From: Agelas oroides
Taxonomy: Eukaryota; Porifera; Demospongiae; Agelasida; Agelasidae
Direction of reading: 5' to 3'
DNA: 64,000 nt
Assembly: GCA_949130485.1 (NCBI GenBank)
Contig: OX422187.1
Span: forward strand, 9,636,205-9,700,204
In this document: piece after piece, positions 43,214 through 56,100 of the stretch
How positions within the stretch are numbered: the first letter of the stretch is position 1
How the letters are laid out: every line of letters starts with the position of its first letter
Notes under the pieces: generated by a model
The model's database searches: none
What the model saw: the letters and a program-made list of their open reading frames with translations, nothing else
Told to the model about the DNA's origin: nothing
Translations under genes and position numbers: made by a program

Positions 43214-43995
43214 GAAAAATGCCCATCCTAGCATTACAATTTACTAAAGCTGTGAGTAGGCTATTTTTAGTGTAGCTATAAGTGAATGCAGCGCCTTACC
43301 CACGTGGTGTTCATAAGCCTTGCCCACTACTATGGAAAAGACGGCGTGAACCGTGCATACTGCCTGCTGGTATTGTGAATGGCTTTTAATGACCAGGGTA
43401 AAAGCTGTGAAGATGCTGAGTGGTCGTAGAGCTCCAGGCTGTGATAAGCATCAGTTTCGTGCTAAAATGACGGTGAGTACCTAAACCGTTTTCAAGATAG
43501 CGCTGTTGAATATAGTGAAAGAAAGAATACAAGAAATGGCACTTTCGCTACTCCACACTTTTGCATTTAACTGGCTTCTACGACACTTTTGGCAACTATA
43601 TGAGTCTTGCTGCTCAAAGAGGAAGGCTGGGCACTTAAATAACCTTTTAGCGTATTTGTGGTGAATGGTTATATGACTTTGCTTAAGTATTGCATATATT
43701 GCGCGTCCGTGCCATCCCTATACATAGAGTCTACCGACTCTGATGTAACGCCCCATTCAGTGTATCTTTACAATTGCTTCCTCATGATATAGTAAAAGTG
43801 TAGCCAGTAATAAAATATGAAGTTACCATGGCAACTATGCACAGGTGTTGCTTTAGTATTATACATGGTATAATGATAGCTGTTTATTGCATTTGAAGAT
43901 GTCTCTAGCAGAGGTACAGAGCACTGTCCATGCATGCTTTATGTGCTAGGTAGTAGGTACATATATGCACCTAGCACATAAAGTAACTAATACAT

Positions 43996-44049
43996 TAGCC
44001 TCGTCCCCAGGTCCCTCCCCCCGAGTAGAGGGGCTTGGGGACGAGGCTA
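43996..44049. mobile_element. 54-bp TAGCCTCG-family element with perfect 9-bp duplication
   Basis: TAGCCTCGTCCCCAGGT and GGACGAGGCTA are the ends, flanked by CTAATACAT on both sides (43987-43995, 44050-44058). It is inserted at the start of the 34-bp array. Confidence 0.88.
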
Positions 44050-44495
44050 CTAATACATGTTATGCACCTAGCATGTAAAGCAACCAATGTATGTTATGCA
44101 CATAGCACGTAAAGCAACCAATGTATGTTATGCACCTAGCACGTAAAGCAACCAATGCATGTTATGCACCCAGCACGTAAAGCAACTAATGCATGTTATG
44201 CACCTAGCACGTAAAGCAACTAATGTATGTTATGCACCTAGCACGTAAAGCAACTAATGTATGTTATGCACCTAGCACGTAAAGCAACTAATGTATGTTA
44301 TGCACCTAGCATGTAAAGTATGTTATGCACCCAGCACGTAAAGCAACTAATGTATGTTATGCACCTAGCACGTAAAGCAACCAATGTATGTTATGCACCC
44401 AGCACGTAAAGCAACCAATGCATGTTATGCACCTAGCACGTAAAGCAACCAATGTATGCTATGCATGTTATCCACTAGCACGTAAAGCAACTAAT
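44050..44495 (+). repeat. 34-bp tandem array
   Basis: About 13 copies of ATGTTATGCACCTAGCACGT plus AAAGCAACCAATGT with a 34-bp period (for example 44061, 44095, 44129). Variation is mainly CACCTAGC/CACCCAGC and CAACCAA/CAACTAA. One unit is shortened near 44315. Part of the unit (CACCTAGCACATAAAG) occurs just upstream at 43970. Confidence 0.88.
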
Positions 44496-44499
44496 TAGT

Positions 44500-46163
44500 G
44501 TTGCTTAATACCCTTTTGTAAGGCCTTGGAACTTTTAGTTAACCAAACAAATATTATCCGGAGAACTGGAGGCTGTAACTAAACTAAACCAATAAGACTC
44601 CAGAACTACCTTTTTTTCACTGATAACTACAACTAAATTCCTTTTAGGTAATTGAAACTATAACTGAAACAATGGAGATTAAACCAAACTAAACCAAAAT
44701 TAATTTCAGAAATGCTAACCACAACTAAACTAAAAGTGTAAGCTCTTTACTGAAACAACACAACTAATGCATGTTAAGAGTGCAACGCTAGGGTGGCCTC
44801 AAGGCATGCCCCCTTCTGAATTTCTACATATTCCATTTTTGGGGGGAAATAGAAGTAGAAGTAGAAATAGAAAGAAGCTCACCTGGCCCAACCAAATCCA
44901 GTACAAAAAGTTCTGCACAAAACATTTTGCACATTACTGGCTTTCCACTAACCCTTTTGCCTTTTTATTTAGTCACCAAACTGAACTTGTGCACCACTAC
45001 AGAATAGCACCGGTAGTTCATGTACTGCAAGAGCCCAGGTGAGCATATAGGTATAGCCTAACATAATACCTGATTACTTGTGTTCAGCTGGTAAAAACAA
45101 GCCCAAAATCGCGTTCTCTTGCCGGATAGCAAAGACACCTCAAGATAACCTATTGCTCTTTGAACCTGACAGTATTGTGAGTCCAAATAGCTGTGTAAAA
45201 TTTTGTCACCATGTTTGAAGCGTAAGTGCCATATTGCATGGTGCCACTGTTATGTATTTTGCTAAAACCCACAACCACAATCGAAATTTTGCCTTACAAA
45301 GTATATCAAATTGAAGTACTTTGGTTCCTCCTTTCAGTTCTGAGACCTACTGAGCAAAATATCAATCCCTGAAGCATTCCCATATCACCAGTGCTCTGGG
45401 GGAACCCAGGGCATCCTGGGTCTCCAAACCTCAATTAATGCACTTATTGAAACAAATTTCTCATGAATCAGAACTCAAGACCAGTGTCTCCTGCAACCAG
45501 GGTAACTATTCTAAAAGCCTACAGCTTGACATTTCCAGGTATGGTACCTAGTATGTTAAGTGCCTGGTTGGAAGCCCACATAATGAATGGGCACAAAGAT
45601 TACAGATAGTGTGACATTTGTGTAAAGTGCTGGTGACCTCACTATGCAATGGTAGTGAAGGTCACCACTAATCTGCCACATGTCACCATCAGAACATGCA
45701 CTTCAGTTTTTACAGTGTAGTTATTCAGCCTGATGTTCCTGCCATATGATACCACTAGTATAATATGTCTGACTGGTATTTCAAGATTGATACCTGTTTG
45801 TGATACTACTGGAACATATTGGTTGTTTTAACCACAGAGTGGGTTACCCTGGTTGTATGTACCGGGTCTCCAAACCTCTAAAGATATAGGGGTCTGGTAT
45901 AAGAAATGGGGCTTCTCTTATTTGCACATCACTGGTAAGATGGGGCTCAGGAAGCCTTATAGTGAAACCCTTCTATAGTGGACAGTACACTATTGGACGT
46001 TAACATTTTTTTGTCCTTTAAGGTGTCTGTAACTCAGGCTTTTAGTACATTTTCAGAAGGTGTGTGGTATGTGTAATCGGGCTGTTGAGTACCACGTAGC
46101 CTTGCTGTACGCTGGGTGGGAAGGCAAACCAGAGGGTAGCACTATGAATATAACAGCCATAAT
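44500..46163. other. No gene recognised
   Basis: 44520-44770 is rich in AACTAAAC words. A solitary arm fragment of the CACTG-ended repeat (TTGGTTGTTTTAACCACAGA) is at 45818-45860. No coding region can be supported. Confidence 0.4.
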
Positions 46164-47224
46164 CTAATGTCTCAAGTTGTTAACTAATTCCAGCAGTGAT
46201 GGTTGACAGTCTTGCGGTAAAGGTCGACAAGTGCCTGCTAAATTTTGGTCGTCAAGCAGTGGCGGATCTAGAAATTTAGAAAGGGGGGTGCAGTCACCGG
46301 CGCGCTTCGCGCGGCGGAAATTTTTTGGGTTCCCACGCCCACTTTCGGTCACGTGAACGCATTCATACAAAATATAGCTGGAAGGCCGAACCGAGGGGTC
46401 CGTCACAAAAGAAATCTCGTACACTGTCCGACAGTGTTGTTTTAGTTGACTATAATTTTCCTAAAAATACATTTTAGTATGGCCTTTTTAAAATTTAGTT
46501 AACCAAAACTACAACTAACTAGCTAAGCTGGGAACTATAACTAAAATATCCAAGAACATACAAGAAGAAACCTGTCGGCAGAAATCCAAACTGAAATCCA
46601 GAAGTCCACAGTGAAATCAAGAAATCCACTCTGAAATCCGAAATCCACGTGAAATCCAGTGGATTTCGAAATCTCGTACGCCGAGGCGCGCCGTGGCGGA
46701 CCCCTCGGGCCGAACTGAATATCTCGAAGCAACTCTAGGCCTAGTCAAATGTCTGGAGATCAGTAAGGAACTGATACGTGAGTGTGTAACTGTGCCTGGT
46801 TGTTGTTGCTGCATGCCACTGCTGCATAGTCATTTGATGGACTCGTGCAGTTATGTACGCAAAATACATTACTAACTGCCAAAGGGGGGTGCATTTGCAC
46901 CCCCCTTACCCCCCCTAAATCCGCCACTGTCAAGTGTCGTCATTGTTCGGTAGAAGATTAAAATCTGGCTTCCGCTTCATGAAGAATTCTAAGAACCGAG
47001 TTTCTTCCGCTTGATTAGATCCATTGCTGTAATGGAAGCACGCCTTCAAAGAAAACCACTCGTCACTCACCTCAGCATTTTGACTGTTTGCAGTACTAAG
47101 GCACTTGCCCAGAAGTGTGCAAGTACAGAGTGCAGGGAACTTTGACCGTCCGTGGTCTGTCAGCCACTTTTGTCCGTATTTGTTGTCTGGGTGCACTACA
47201 ATGCCTTTGCCTACGTATATCACT
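46164..47224 (-). pseudogene. Unrecognised coding exon split by a transposon
   Basis: On the minus strand, the acceptor TTTTTACAG at 47225 opens VIYVGKGIVVHPDNKYGQKW, then FPALCTCTLLGKCL, WFSLKACFHYSNGSNQAEE and FMKRKPDFNLLPNNDD, and runs into a transposon at 46928. Beyond the transposon (46255 downward) coding-like sequence resumes: LDDQNLAGTCRPLPQDCQPS then LLELVNNLRH and a stop at 46164. Removing the insert with its 5-bp duplication leaves a one-base frame difference. I do not recognise the protein. Confidence 0.45.
46256..46928. mobile_element. CAGTGGCGGAT-ended element (hAT-like)
   Basis: The ends CAGTGGCGGATCTAG and AAATCCGCCACTG are inverted repeats. The flanks show TCAAG on both sides. 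hAT elements often begin CAGTGG but make 8-bp duplications, so superfamily is uncertain. The interior is non-coding and shared with 40250-40880. Confidence 0.78.
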
Positions 47225-48084
47225 GTAAAAACATTTGGGTTATTTCAAGCATATTTTGGTCATCTCAGTTGCATGCTTGTTGTGTAAGTGAAACATTATA
47301 AACCTCAAGGGATGCTTCCAATTTGAATCAAAGTGTAGTTGAGAAGCTTCTCCATTTTGTTAAATTAGGATCTTGCAGAAGGCCTATAAATCAGCATTTC
47401 TGGTGAGGTTTGGTGTTTCTCTGATCGTACACATCTGCCCATGGAGGAGTTCCTTGGTTGCATGAATATGGTTGAAATGCCAGGAGTGTAGCCAAGTAGC
47501 TAGGCTGTATATATATATAGTATCACAAACAGGCATCTATCCTTCTTGGAAATAAATCAGACGTATATCATGCCAGTTCTCTGCCAAAACAGCTAACTGA
47601 CTAATTGCATAAGGTAACTTGAGAGGAAGCTTCCCAGTTTATCTTGCAACCACAATACACTGACAACTCTCAGAACATCTGTGAAGGAGACATTATAAAT
47701 GAACTTCAAAATTGCAGTAAGGAGCTCTAGATCCCCTCACAGATGTTCTACAAGGTTATTCACCTCCCATTGTTCATGAGTTTGATGTCGGGCAGAGTTA
47801 AGCTATGCAAGTACACATGGTTACCTACATGGAACCCAGTGAAGCATGAGCAAAATGTCTTAGCTATAGCACACTTCTGCAGCCAACATCCTAACTATGA
47901 CCACTGCAACAGTGAATGTTATACCACAGATTATGACAGTGTGATATATAGGCAGCATAAAGATAGAAGGACCTGACAATTTCCAGACAGCATTTTCTGG
48001 AAAGCAATGGTGTTTGAATGACTAGTTAGCTAACAGACCAAACATGAGCCCCACCCATCCATGTAAAAAGGGAAGAAAGACCTA
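47225..48084. mobile_element. Diverged CACTG-ended repeat
   Basis: From about 47222, CACTGTAAAAACATTTGGGT and later CAGCATTTCTGGTGAGGTT, CCACAATACACTGACAACT and CAGAACATCTGTGAAGGAG match pieces of the palindrome at 48085-49426, but with lower identity. It is an older member of the same family. Confidence 0.6.
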
Positions 48085-49426
48085 CACTGCAAGAACAAGT
48101 TGGTTGTTTTAACCACAGAGTGGTTACCCTGGTTGCAGACAAACTGGAGAGACAGTGGTTATGAGAGGTTTGCTTTGATATTAACAAAGCAACCCAAGGA
48201 GAATCTGCCCAGTTCATCTTACAACCACAATACACTGAAAACCCTCATAACATCTGTGCTTCCCTCACCTAGTAACATTAACAGCATGAAAGTTCCTTAC
48301 TGCAACTTTGAAGTGCACTTGTAATGACTCCTTCACAGATGTTCTGAGGGTTGTCAGTGTATTGTGGTTGTAAGATGAACTGGACAGCCGCCCATTTGGG
48401 TTGCCTTATGCAATAGGTTTCAAATACCACAAGCGAACCTCTCATAACCACAGTCCCTAGTCTCTTATTTCATTTCCTGCATGGCATTTCTAACCACAGC
48501 CATACAACCAAGTAACTCTCCAGGGGCAGATATGTAAGATCAAAGAAACAACGAACCTCACCAGAAATGCTGGCTTATAGGCTTTCTGAAATGAGATACT
48601 AATTAGGGAAGCTTCCTAACTACTTGCCACTTTATGTTACTACCACAATACACTGACAACCCTTAATTTCGACTGCAAAAACAAATTGGTTGTTTTAACC
48701 ACAGAGTGGTTACCATGGTTGTAGACAAGCTGAAGCTCACTTTAAAAAGGTTTAGGTTACTTTAACCATGTTTTGGTCACCTCAGTTGCATTCCTTTTGT
48801 GTGTGTGACACATGAAGTTCAAGAAGTGCTTACAATTTGAATAGAGTGTAGTTAGGAAGCTTCCCTAATTAGTATCTCATTTCAGAAAGCCTATAGTATA
48901 AGCCAGCATTTCTGGTGAGGTTCGTTGTTTCTTTGATCTTACCCTGGAGAGTTCCTTGGTTGCATGGCTGTGGTTAGAAATGCCATGGCATGCATGCATG
49001 AAATGCATATATATATGCATGCATGCAGGAATATAGCCAAATAGGTTTTAGGAAATAAGAGACAAGGGACTGTGGTTCGCTTGTGGTATTTGAGACCTAT
49101 TGCATAAGGCAACCCAAATGGGCAGCTGTCCAGTCCATCTTACAACCACAATACACTGACAACCCTCAGAACATCTGTGAAGGAGCCATTACAAGTGCAC
49201 TTCAAAGTTGCAGTAAGGAACTTTCATGCTGTTAATGTTACTAGGTGAGGGAAGCACAGATGTTATGAGGGTTTTCAGTGTATTGTGGTTGTAAGATGAA
49301 CTGGGCAGATTCTCCTTGGGTTGCTTTGCTAATATCAAAGCAAACTTCTCATAACCACTGTCTCCAGTTTGTTTGCAACCAGGGTAACCACTCTGTGGTT
49401 AAAACAACCAACTTGTTCTTGCAGTG
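48085..49426. mobile_element. 1.34-kb palindromic element with arms of about 560 bp
   Basis: The left end CACTGCAAGAACAAGTTGG has its exact complement CCAACTTGTTCTTGCAGTG at the right end. Sequence follows as inverted arms from 48085 to about 48645 and from about 48850 to 49426 with very few differences. The centre (48650-48850) contains another partial copy of the same end (48670: CTGCAAAAACAAATTGG). It is non-coding. No clear target duplication was seen. Related ends occur at about 49663, 52796, 53186 and 56690-56742. Confidence 0.82.
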
Positions 49427-49697
49427 ATGCACCATGCAGCTTTTGTCAAAAGCATCATCTTTTTAAGTTTGGTTGTAGTGACTCCCTCACAGATGTTCTG
49501 TGGGTTGTCATGTTGTATTGTATGATTTGGGCTCAGGTTGCTTATGCAATAATAATATATCCTCTAGTACCGAAATAAGCTTCTCATAACCACTGTCTCC
49601 TCAGCTTGACTGCAACCAGGGTAACCACTCTGTGGTTAAAACAACCAACTTGTTTTTGCAATTCCTGCCATATTGCCCTCTCACCCATCAAATAATA

Positions 49698-49736
<39 letters not shown>
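49698..49736 (+). repeat. TA microsatellite
   Basis: About 19 TA dinucleotides lie just before the satellite array. Length is likely to vary. Confidence 0.9.
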
Positions 49737-49739
<3 letters not shown>

Positions 49740-49768
49740 GATCTCGACACTGTAAAAACTTTGGGTTG

Positions 49769-52504
49769 TTTCAACCAGTTTATAGGGTTGTCTGAGTTGC
49801 ACACATGTATGTAGGAGTAATGCTGAAATATGATATGACATACTAGATAGTAAGGACAAATTGAGCAATTTGTTCAAGAAATCGAGCTAGGTCCGTGTAC
49901 TTTTGCGCCATTCCACTCTGTTTCAACCAGTTTATAGGGTTGTCTGAGTTGCACACATGTATGTAGGAGTAATGCTGAAATATGATATGACATACTAGAT
50001 AGTAAGGACAAACTGAGCAATTTGTTCAAGAAATCGAGCTAGGTCCGTGTACTTTTGTGCCATTCCACTCTGTTTCAACCAGTTTATAGGGTTGTCTGAG
50101 TTGCACACATGTATGTAGGAGTAATGCTGAAATATGATATGACATACTAGATAGTAAGGACAAATTGAGCAATTTGTTCAAGAAATCGAGCTAGGTCCGT
50201 GTACTTTTGCGCCATTCCACTCTGTTTCAACCAGTTTATAGGGTTGTCTGAGTTGCACACATGTATGTAGGAGTAATGCTGAAATATGATATGACATACT
50301 AGATAGTAAGGACAAACTGAGCAATTTGTTCAAGAAATCGAGCTAGGTCCGTGTACTTTTGTGCCATTCCACTCTGTTTCAACCAGTTTATAGGGTTGTC
50401 TGAGTTGCACACATGTATGTAGGAGTAATGCTGAAATATGATATGACATACTAGATAGTAAGGACAAATTGAGCAATTTGTTCAAGAAATCGAGCTAGGT
50501 CCGTGTACTTTTGCGCCATTCCACTCTGTTTCAACCAGTTTATAGGGTTGTCTGAGTTGCACACATGTATGTAGGAGTAATGCTGAAATATGATATGACA
50601 TACTAGATAGTAAGGACAAACTGAGCAATTTGTTCAAGAAATCGAGCTAGGTCCGTGTACTTTTGTGCCATTCCACTCTGTTTCAACCAGTTTATAGGGT
50701 TGTCTGAGTTGCACACATGTATGTAGGAGTAATGCTGAAATATGATATGACATACTAGATAGTAAGGACAAATTGAGCAATTTGTTCAAGAAATCGAGCT
50801 AGGTCCGTGTACTTTTGCGCCATTCCACTCTGTTTCAACCAGTTTATAGGGTTGTCTGAGTTGCACACATGTATGTAGGAGTAATGCTGAAATATGATAT
50901 GACATACTAGATAGTAAGGACAAACTGAGCAATTTGTTCAAGAAATCGAGCTAGGTCCGTGTACTTTTGCGCCATTCCACTCTGTTTCAACCAGTTTATA
51001 GGGTTGTCTGAGTTGCACACATGTATGTAGGAGTAATGCTGAAATATGATATGACATACTAGATAGTAAGGACAAATTGAGCAATTTGTTCAAGAAATCG
51101 AGCTAGGTCCGTGTACTTTTGCGCCATTCCACTCTGTTTCAACCAGTTTATAGGGTTGTCTGAGTTGCACACATGTATGTAGGAGTAATGCTGAAATATG
51201 ATATGACATACTAGATAGTAAGGACAAACTGAGCAATTTGTTCAAGAAATCGAGCTAGGTCCGTGTACTTTTGCGCCATTCCACTCTGTTTCAACCAGTT
51301 TATAGGGTTGTCTGAGTTGCACACATGTATGTAGGAGTAATGCTGAAATATGATATGACATACTAGATAGTAAGGACAAATTGAGCAATTTGTTCAAGAA
51401 ATCGAGCTAGGTCCGTGTACTTTTGCGCCATTCCACTCTGTTTCAACCAGTTTATAGGGTTGTCTGAGTTGCACACATGTATGTAGGAGTAATGCTGAAA
51501 TATGATATGACATACTAGATAGTAAGGACAAACTGAGCAATTTGTTCAAGAAATCGAGCTAGGTCCGTGTACTTTTGTGCCATTCCACTCTGTTTCAACC
51601 AGTTTATAGGGTTGTCTGAGTTGCACACATGTATGTAGGAGTAATGCTGAAATATGATATGACATACTAGATAGTAAGGACAAATTGAGCAATTTGTTCA
51701 AGAAATCGAGCTAGGTCCGTGTACTTTTGCGCCATTCCACTCTGTTTCAACCAGTTTATAGGGTTGTCTGAGTTGCACACATGTATGTAGGAGTAATGCT
51801 GAAATATGATATGACATACTAGATAGTAAGGACAAACTGAGCAATTTGTTCAAGAAATCGAGCTAGGTCCGTGTACTTTTGTGCCATTCCACTCTGTTTC
51901 AACCAGTTTATAGGGTTGTCTGAGTTGCACACATGTATGTAGGAGTAATGCTGAAATATGATATGACATACTAGATAGTAAGGACAAATTGAGCAATTTG
52001 TTCAAGAAATCGAGCTAGGTCCGTGTACTTTTGCGCCATTCCACTCTGTTTCAAACAGTTTATAGGGTTGTCTGAGTTGCACACATGTATGTAGGAGTAA
52101 TGCTGAAATATGATATGACATACTAGATAGTAAGGACAAACTGAGCAATTTGTTCAAGAAATCGAGCTAGGTCCGTGTACTTTTGCGCCATTCCACTCTG
52201 TTTCAACCAGTTTATAGGGTTGTCTGAGTTGCACACATGTATGTAGGAGTAATGCTGAAATATGATATGACATACTAGATAGTAAGGACAAATTGAGCAA
52301 TTTGTTCAAGAAATCGAGCTAGGTCCGTGTACTTTTGCGCCATTCCACTCTGTTTCAACCAGTTTATAGGGTTGTCTGAGTTGCACACATGTATGTAGGA
52401 GTAATGCTGAAATATGATATGACATACTAGATAGTAAGGACAAACTGAGCAATTTGTTCAAGAAATCGAGCTAGGTCCGTGTACTTTTGCGCCATTCCAC
52501 TCTG
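49769..52504 (+). repeat. 152-bp satellite, exactly 18 units, dimeric higher-order repeat
   Basis: Units start with TTTCAACCAGTTTATAGGGT at 49769, 49921, 50073, 50225, 50377 and so on, always 152 bp apart, ending at 52504 (2,736 bp). Units are nearly identical. One site strictly alternates: ACAAATTGAGC in odd units and ACAAACTGAGC in even units. A second site (TTGCGCC/TTGTGCC) is always C in odd units and follows T,T,T,C,C,T,T,C,C in even units. Unit 16 has a private AAACAG. The unit ends ACTTTTGCGCCATTCC, a transposon terminus seen at 57 and 61.7 kb. It has no coding content. Confidence 0.97.
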
Positions 52505-53193
52505 ACATCATACTTGTACTTGTTTCTCTCAGGGCTAGCAGTTAGTGAAGTTTGTAGACAGATTAGCACCCTCAGCATTGCCTTGGTTGCTTCCCATTTA
52601 GGTATGAGATCAACTGATCACTGTAATCCCATCAGGTATGTGGCAGGTATCATACCTGGAAATGTCAGGCTGGAAGCTACAGAGTGGTACCCTGGTAGCA
52701 GGAGATACAATAGTCATGAGTTCAAGAGAAGTGTATTTAGTAGCTAATAGAGGAGGCTGATCTTCTTGGAAATACCAATCAGACATACATGCATCACTGC
52801 AAAAACAAGTTGGTTGTTTTAACCACAGAGTGGTTACCATGGTTGCAGACAAGCTGCAGAGACAGTGGTTATGAGAGGTTCCCTTTTGGTATTGAAGACT
52901 TATTGCATACCGCAACCCAATAGGCAGCTGCCTGGTTCATCTTACCACGGCAACCACAATACACTGACAAACCTCAGAACATCTGTGAAGGAGCATTACA
53001 AATGCACTTTTGTTCCAGTAAGGAACTTCCATGCTCTCAGGTGAGGGAATGACAGATGTTATGAGGGTTTTCAGTGTGTTGTGGTTGTAAGATGAACTTG
53101 GCAGCTGTCCCTTGGGTTGCCTTATGCAATTAGTCTCTAATACCAAAGCGAACCTCTCATAACTAAATGTCTCTCCAGTTTGTCTGCAACCAG
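52505..53193. mobile_element. CACTG-family arm interrupted by the retrotransposon
   Basis: 52796-53193 repeats the arm of the 48085-49426 palindrome: CACTGCAAAAACAAGTTGG, then TGGTTATGAGAGGTT, CCACAATACACTGACAA and CTCCAGTTTGTCTGCAACCAG. The arm resumes after the retrotransposon at 56690 (CAACCAGGGTAACCACTCTG) and ends TTGCAGTG at about 56742. 52505-52795 shows no gene. Confidence 0.8.
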
Positions 53194-56100
53194 TTAGTTA
53201 GTTAGTTAGTTAAATTTTCATTTTTAACAGGAAAAGTCCCTTCAGCCTGAAGGCTGGTCCACCAGGGAGTCCTGCATGACAAGTACACACAACAACAATT
53301 TAGACTATAATAATATTACAAGTTATAAAAAAATATATATCTACTATAAATCCTGTATAATTAGTCATTGTTCTAACTATAACTTGTCCAGGAGGTATTT
53401 CTTCAAACATCTCTTGAAATTGTCCACCGAGCCCAGTTCCTTTAGTTCAACTGGCAGTTTGTTCCACTCCCATGCTCCTTTAAATGTAAATGACCTCCTG
53501 AAGAACTCAGTTTTTACCAAAGTCAGAAACAAGTTGTTGCTGCCACGTGTTTTGAAGTTCCCAATCTCCGCATTTGTTTTAAATCTATCACTCAAACATT
53601 GAGGGGCCTGCTTTCTTAAACACCTGTGCACCAATACCATGCGGAACATCTCTCTTCTAGTGCTTAGAGGCATCCAGTTCAGTCTTTTCCTAAGACCTTC
53701 ACTCGGAGTTCTGGGAGGCTGTGACAGGATGAGTCTCATGCCATAATTTTGAATCCTGTCAAGTCTGAGTTGCAACGCTAATGAGCACTCCTGCCAAACA
53801 ACAGAGCAGTAGTCTAGGTGCGGCTGCACGAGTGCACAAAATATTCTCTTCTTTGTCGAACTTGGAAGGACATTTCTCAATCGCTTCAACTTTGCAAGCC
53901 CTGCAAAGCACTTCCTCCTCACTGCCTCCACCTGGTCCTGCCATGTTAGCCCGTCATCAATCCAGACTCCCAAGTATTTCACCTTCTTACTTCTTGCAAC
54001 TTTCGTTCCTCCCATTCTTACATCCACCTGCTCCAATTCTTGTAACCTCCGCCTTCTACTCAGCAGCAACATCTGGGTCTTTTCTTCATTGAGCCTGAGT
54101 TTGTTATCAATCACCCACTTTGCCACTCCCTCTAAGTCACTAGTAAGACCATCTTCCAAGCCACGTACATCCTTACTCACAAGGGAGAGTGTTGTATCAT
54201 CAGCATACTGTTGAACAAAACAGTGTTGCACAGCTTGAGGGAGATCATTTGCATAGATTATGAACAGCAGTGGCCCCAAAATTGAGCCCTGTGGTACCCC
54301 TCTTCTGATGGTAGCCCAGTCAGACTTAGCATTCTCAACACATACTCTCTGCCTTCTTTCGTACAAATAATCTGTAAACCACTTCAGCTCCTTTCCTCTA
54401 ACACCATATTTTGCCATTTTCAACAACAGTAATGAGTGGTCCACCATGTCAAAAGCCTTACTAAAATCCAAATAAACAGCCCCCACCACTTTGTCCTCAT
54501 CCATTGCCTTTCTCCATCCATCAACCATATTTACTAGCACATCCTGTGTAGAGTGCCCTGGTCTGAAACCAAATTGATTTGGCTCTAAAATGTTGTTAAG
54601 GTGAAGGAAAGTATACAGCTGTTTGTGTATCAACCTCTCAAATACCTTGGCAACAACTGGTAATACAGAAACCGGTCTATAGTTCACTACAATCTCGCTA
54701 TCACCCCCTTTAGGCACAGGTGTAATATGTGCCGACTTCCATTCACCAGGCAGCTCACCACTTTCCAAACTATAGTTGAACAATGATGTCAAGCTACCAG
54801 AAATGCCAGCTGCAGCAACACGAAGAATCTTAGCGCTTACTTCATCTGAGCTCACTGCTTTGTTAGGATCAAGACTTCTCAGCAGTGCTAAGACCTCATC
54901 CTCCTTAACCCTGTCAAATTTAAACTCTTTCTCACATCCCCTAAGCCTTGCACAAACATCAGCTGAGTTGACCTCACTATCTGAATCCCCAACTATTGAT
55001 GAGAAATACCTGCCAAACTCGTCAGCAATATCCTCTCTCTCTGTCAGCAAATGTGAATCTGTTCTTATAGAGTTAATACCATGCTTGCAAGTGCTACCCA
55101 GTAGCCTGTTCACCTCTCTCCATGCCTTCTTTGGATTTCCCTTTGACTCCTCACTAAGCTCCTCAAAGTACTGAATCTTTGCCTTCCGTATTCTCTGTGT
55201 CACCAAGTTTCTCACACTCTTGTACTTCTCCCAATCTTCATCCTTCCTGCTCTTTTTTGCCTTTGTAGAAAAGTAGCTCCTTGCCCTCATCAGTGCCCTG
55301 ATTCCATGAGTGATCCATGGCAGACTCTTACTCCTCACCCTTGCCCTCTTCAATGGGATGTGAGAATCAACAATTTCCCAAAACAGTTGTTTCCAGTACT
55401 CCCATCGATCACCAATGTCAGTCATTGATTCCATCACCTGCCATGGGGCAGATTTCAAGTCCCCAATTAATGCTTCTTGATCACACATGCGAAAGCATCT
55501 AATCATTCTCATCAAACCCCTCTGCCTCACCACTTTGATGTCCAGTGCTCCAAATATCATACCATGATCACTCAGTCCAAACTCCTCACAACCCACATCT
55601 CTTACCAAATCAGGATCCGAGGTGAAAAACAAGTCAATCAGAGATGCGGAGTTGGCAGTTACCCTAGTAGGACAACTTATCATTTGCAATAGCCCATACT
55701 CAGACATCACCCTATCCAGTCTAAGAGCATTTGTGCTAGGATTCAACATGTCACAGTTGAGATCTCCCATCAAAAATACAGGCATCTTCTCCAGTACAGC
55801 CCTCTCAATCATCACTCCCAAACTCTCCATCCATGCTGATTGAGCATTTGGTGGTCTATAACTGTTACAGATAAGTATCCTCCTCCTCCTTATCCTTACT
55901 TCTATCCACAACGCCTCAATATCTGTAACTTCCAGGTCATGCCTCCTCCTACTAACAATGTCCTCAGTGATATAAACCAATACACCACCACCTCTGGTTA
56001 CTCTGTCTCTTCTATACATCCGAAAACCCTGTATCTTCACCTCCGCATCAGACACTCCCTCATATAGCCAAGTTTCACTAATACCCAACACAAGGCCCTT

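Noticed and set aside
44050..44495. CRISPR-like array with 34-bp units
   Set aside because: The units are contiguous and vary only at single sites; there are no spacers.
49769..52504. Possible hammerhead ribozyme in the 152-bp satellite
   Set aside because: I looked on both strands for the CUGANGA and GAAA core with a cleavage site; GAAA is present on the minus strand but no CUGANGA core was found.
53781..55174. Plus-strand frames opposite the retrotransposon
   Set aside because: Shadows of the intact minus-strand frame with its RT and endonuclease motifs.
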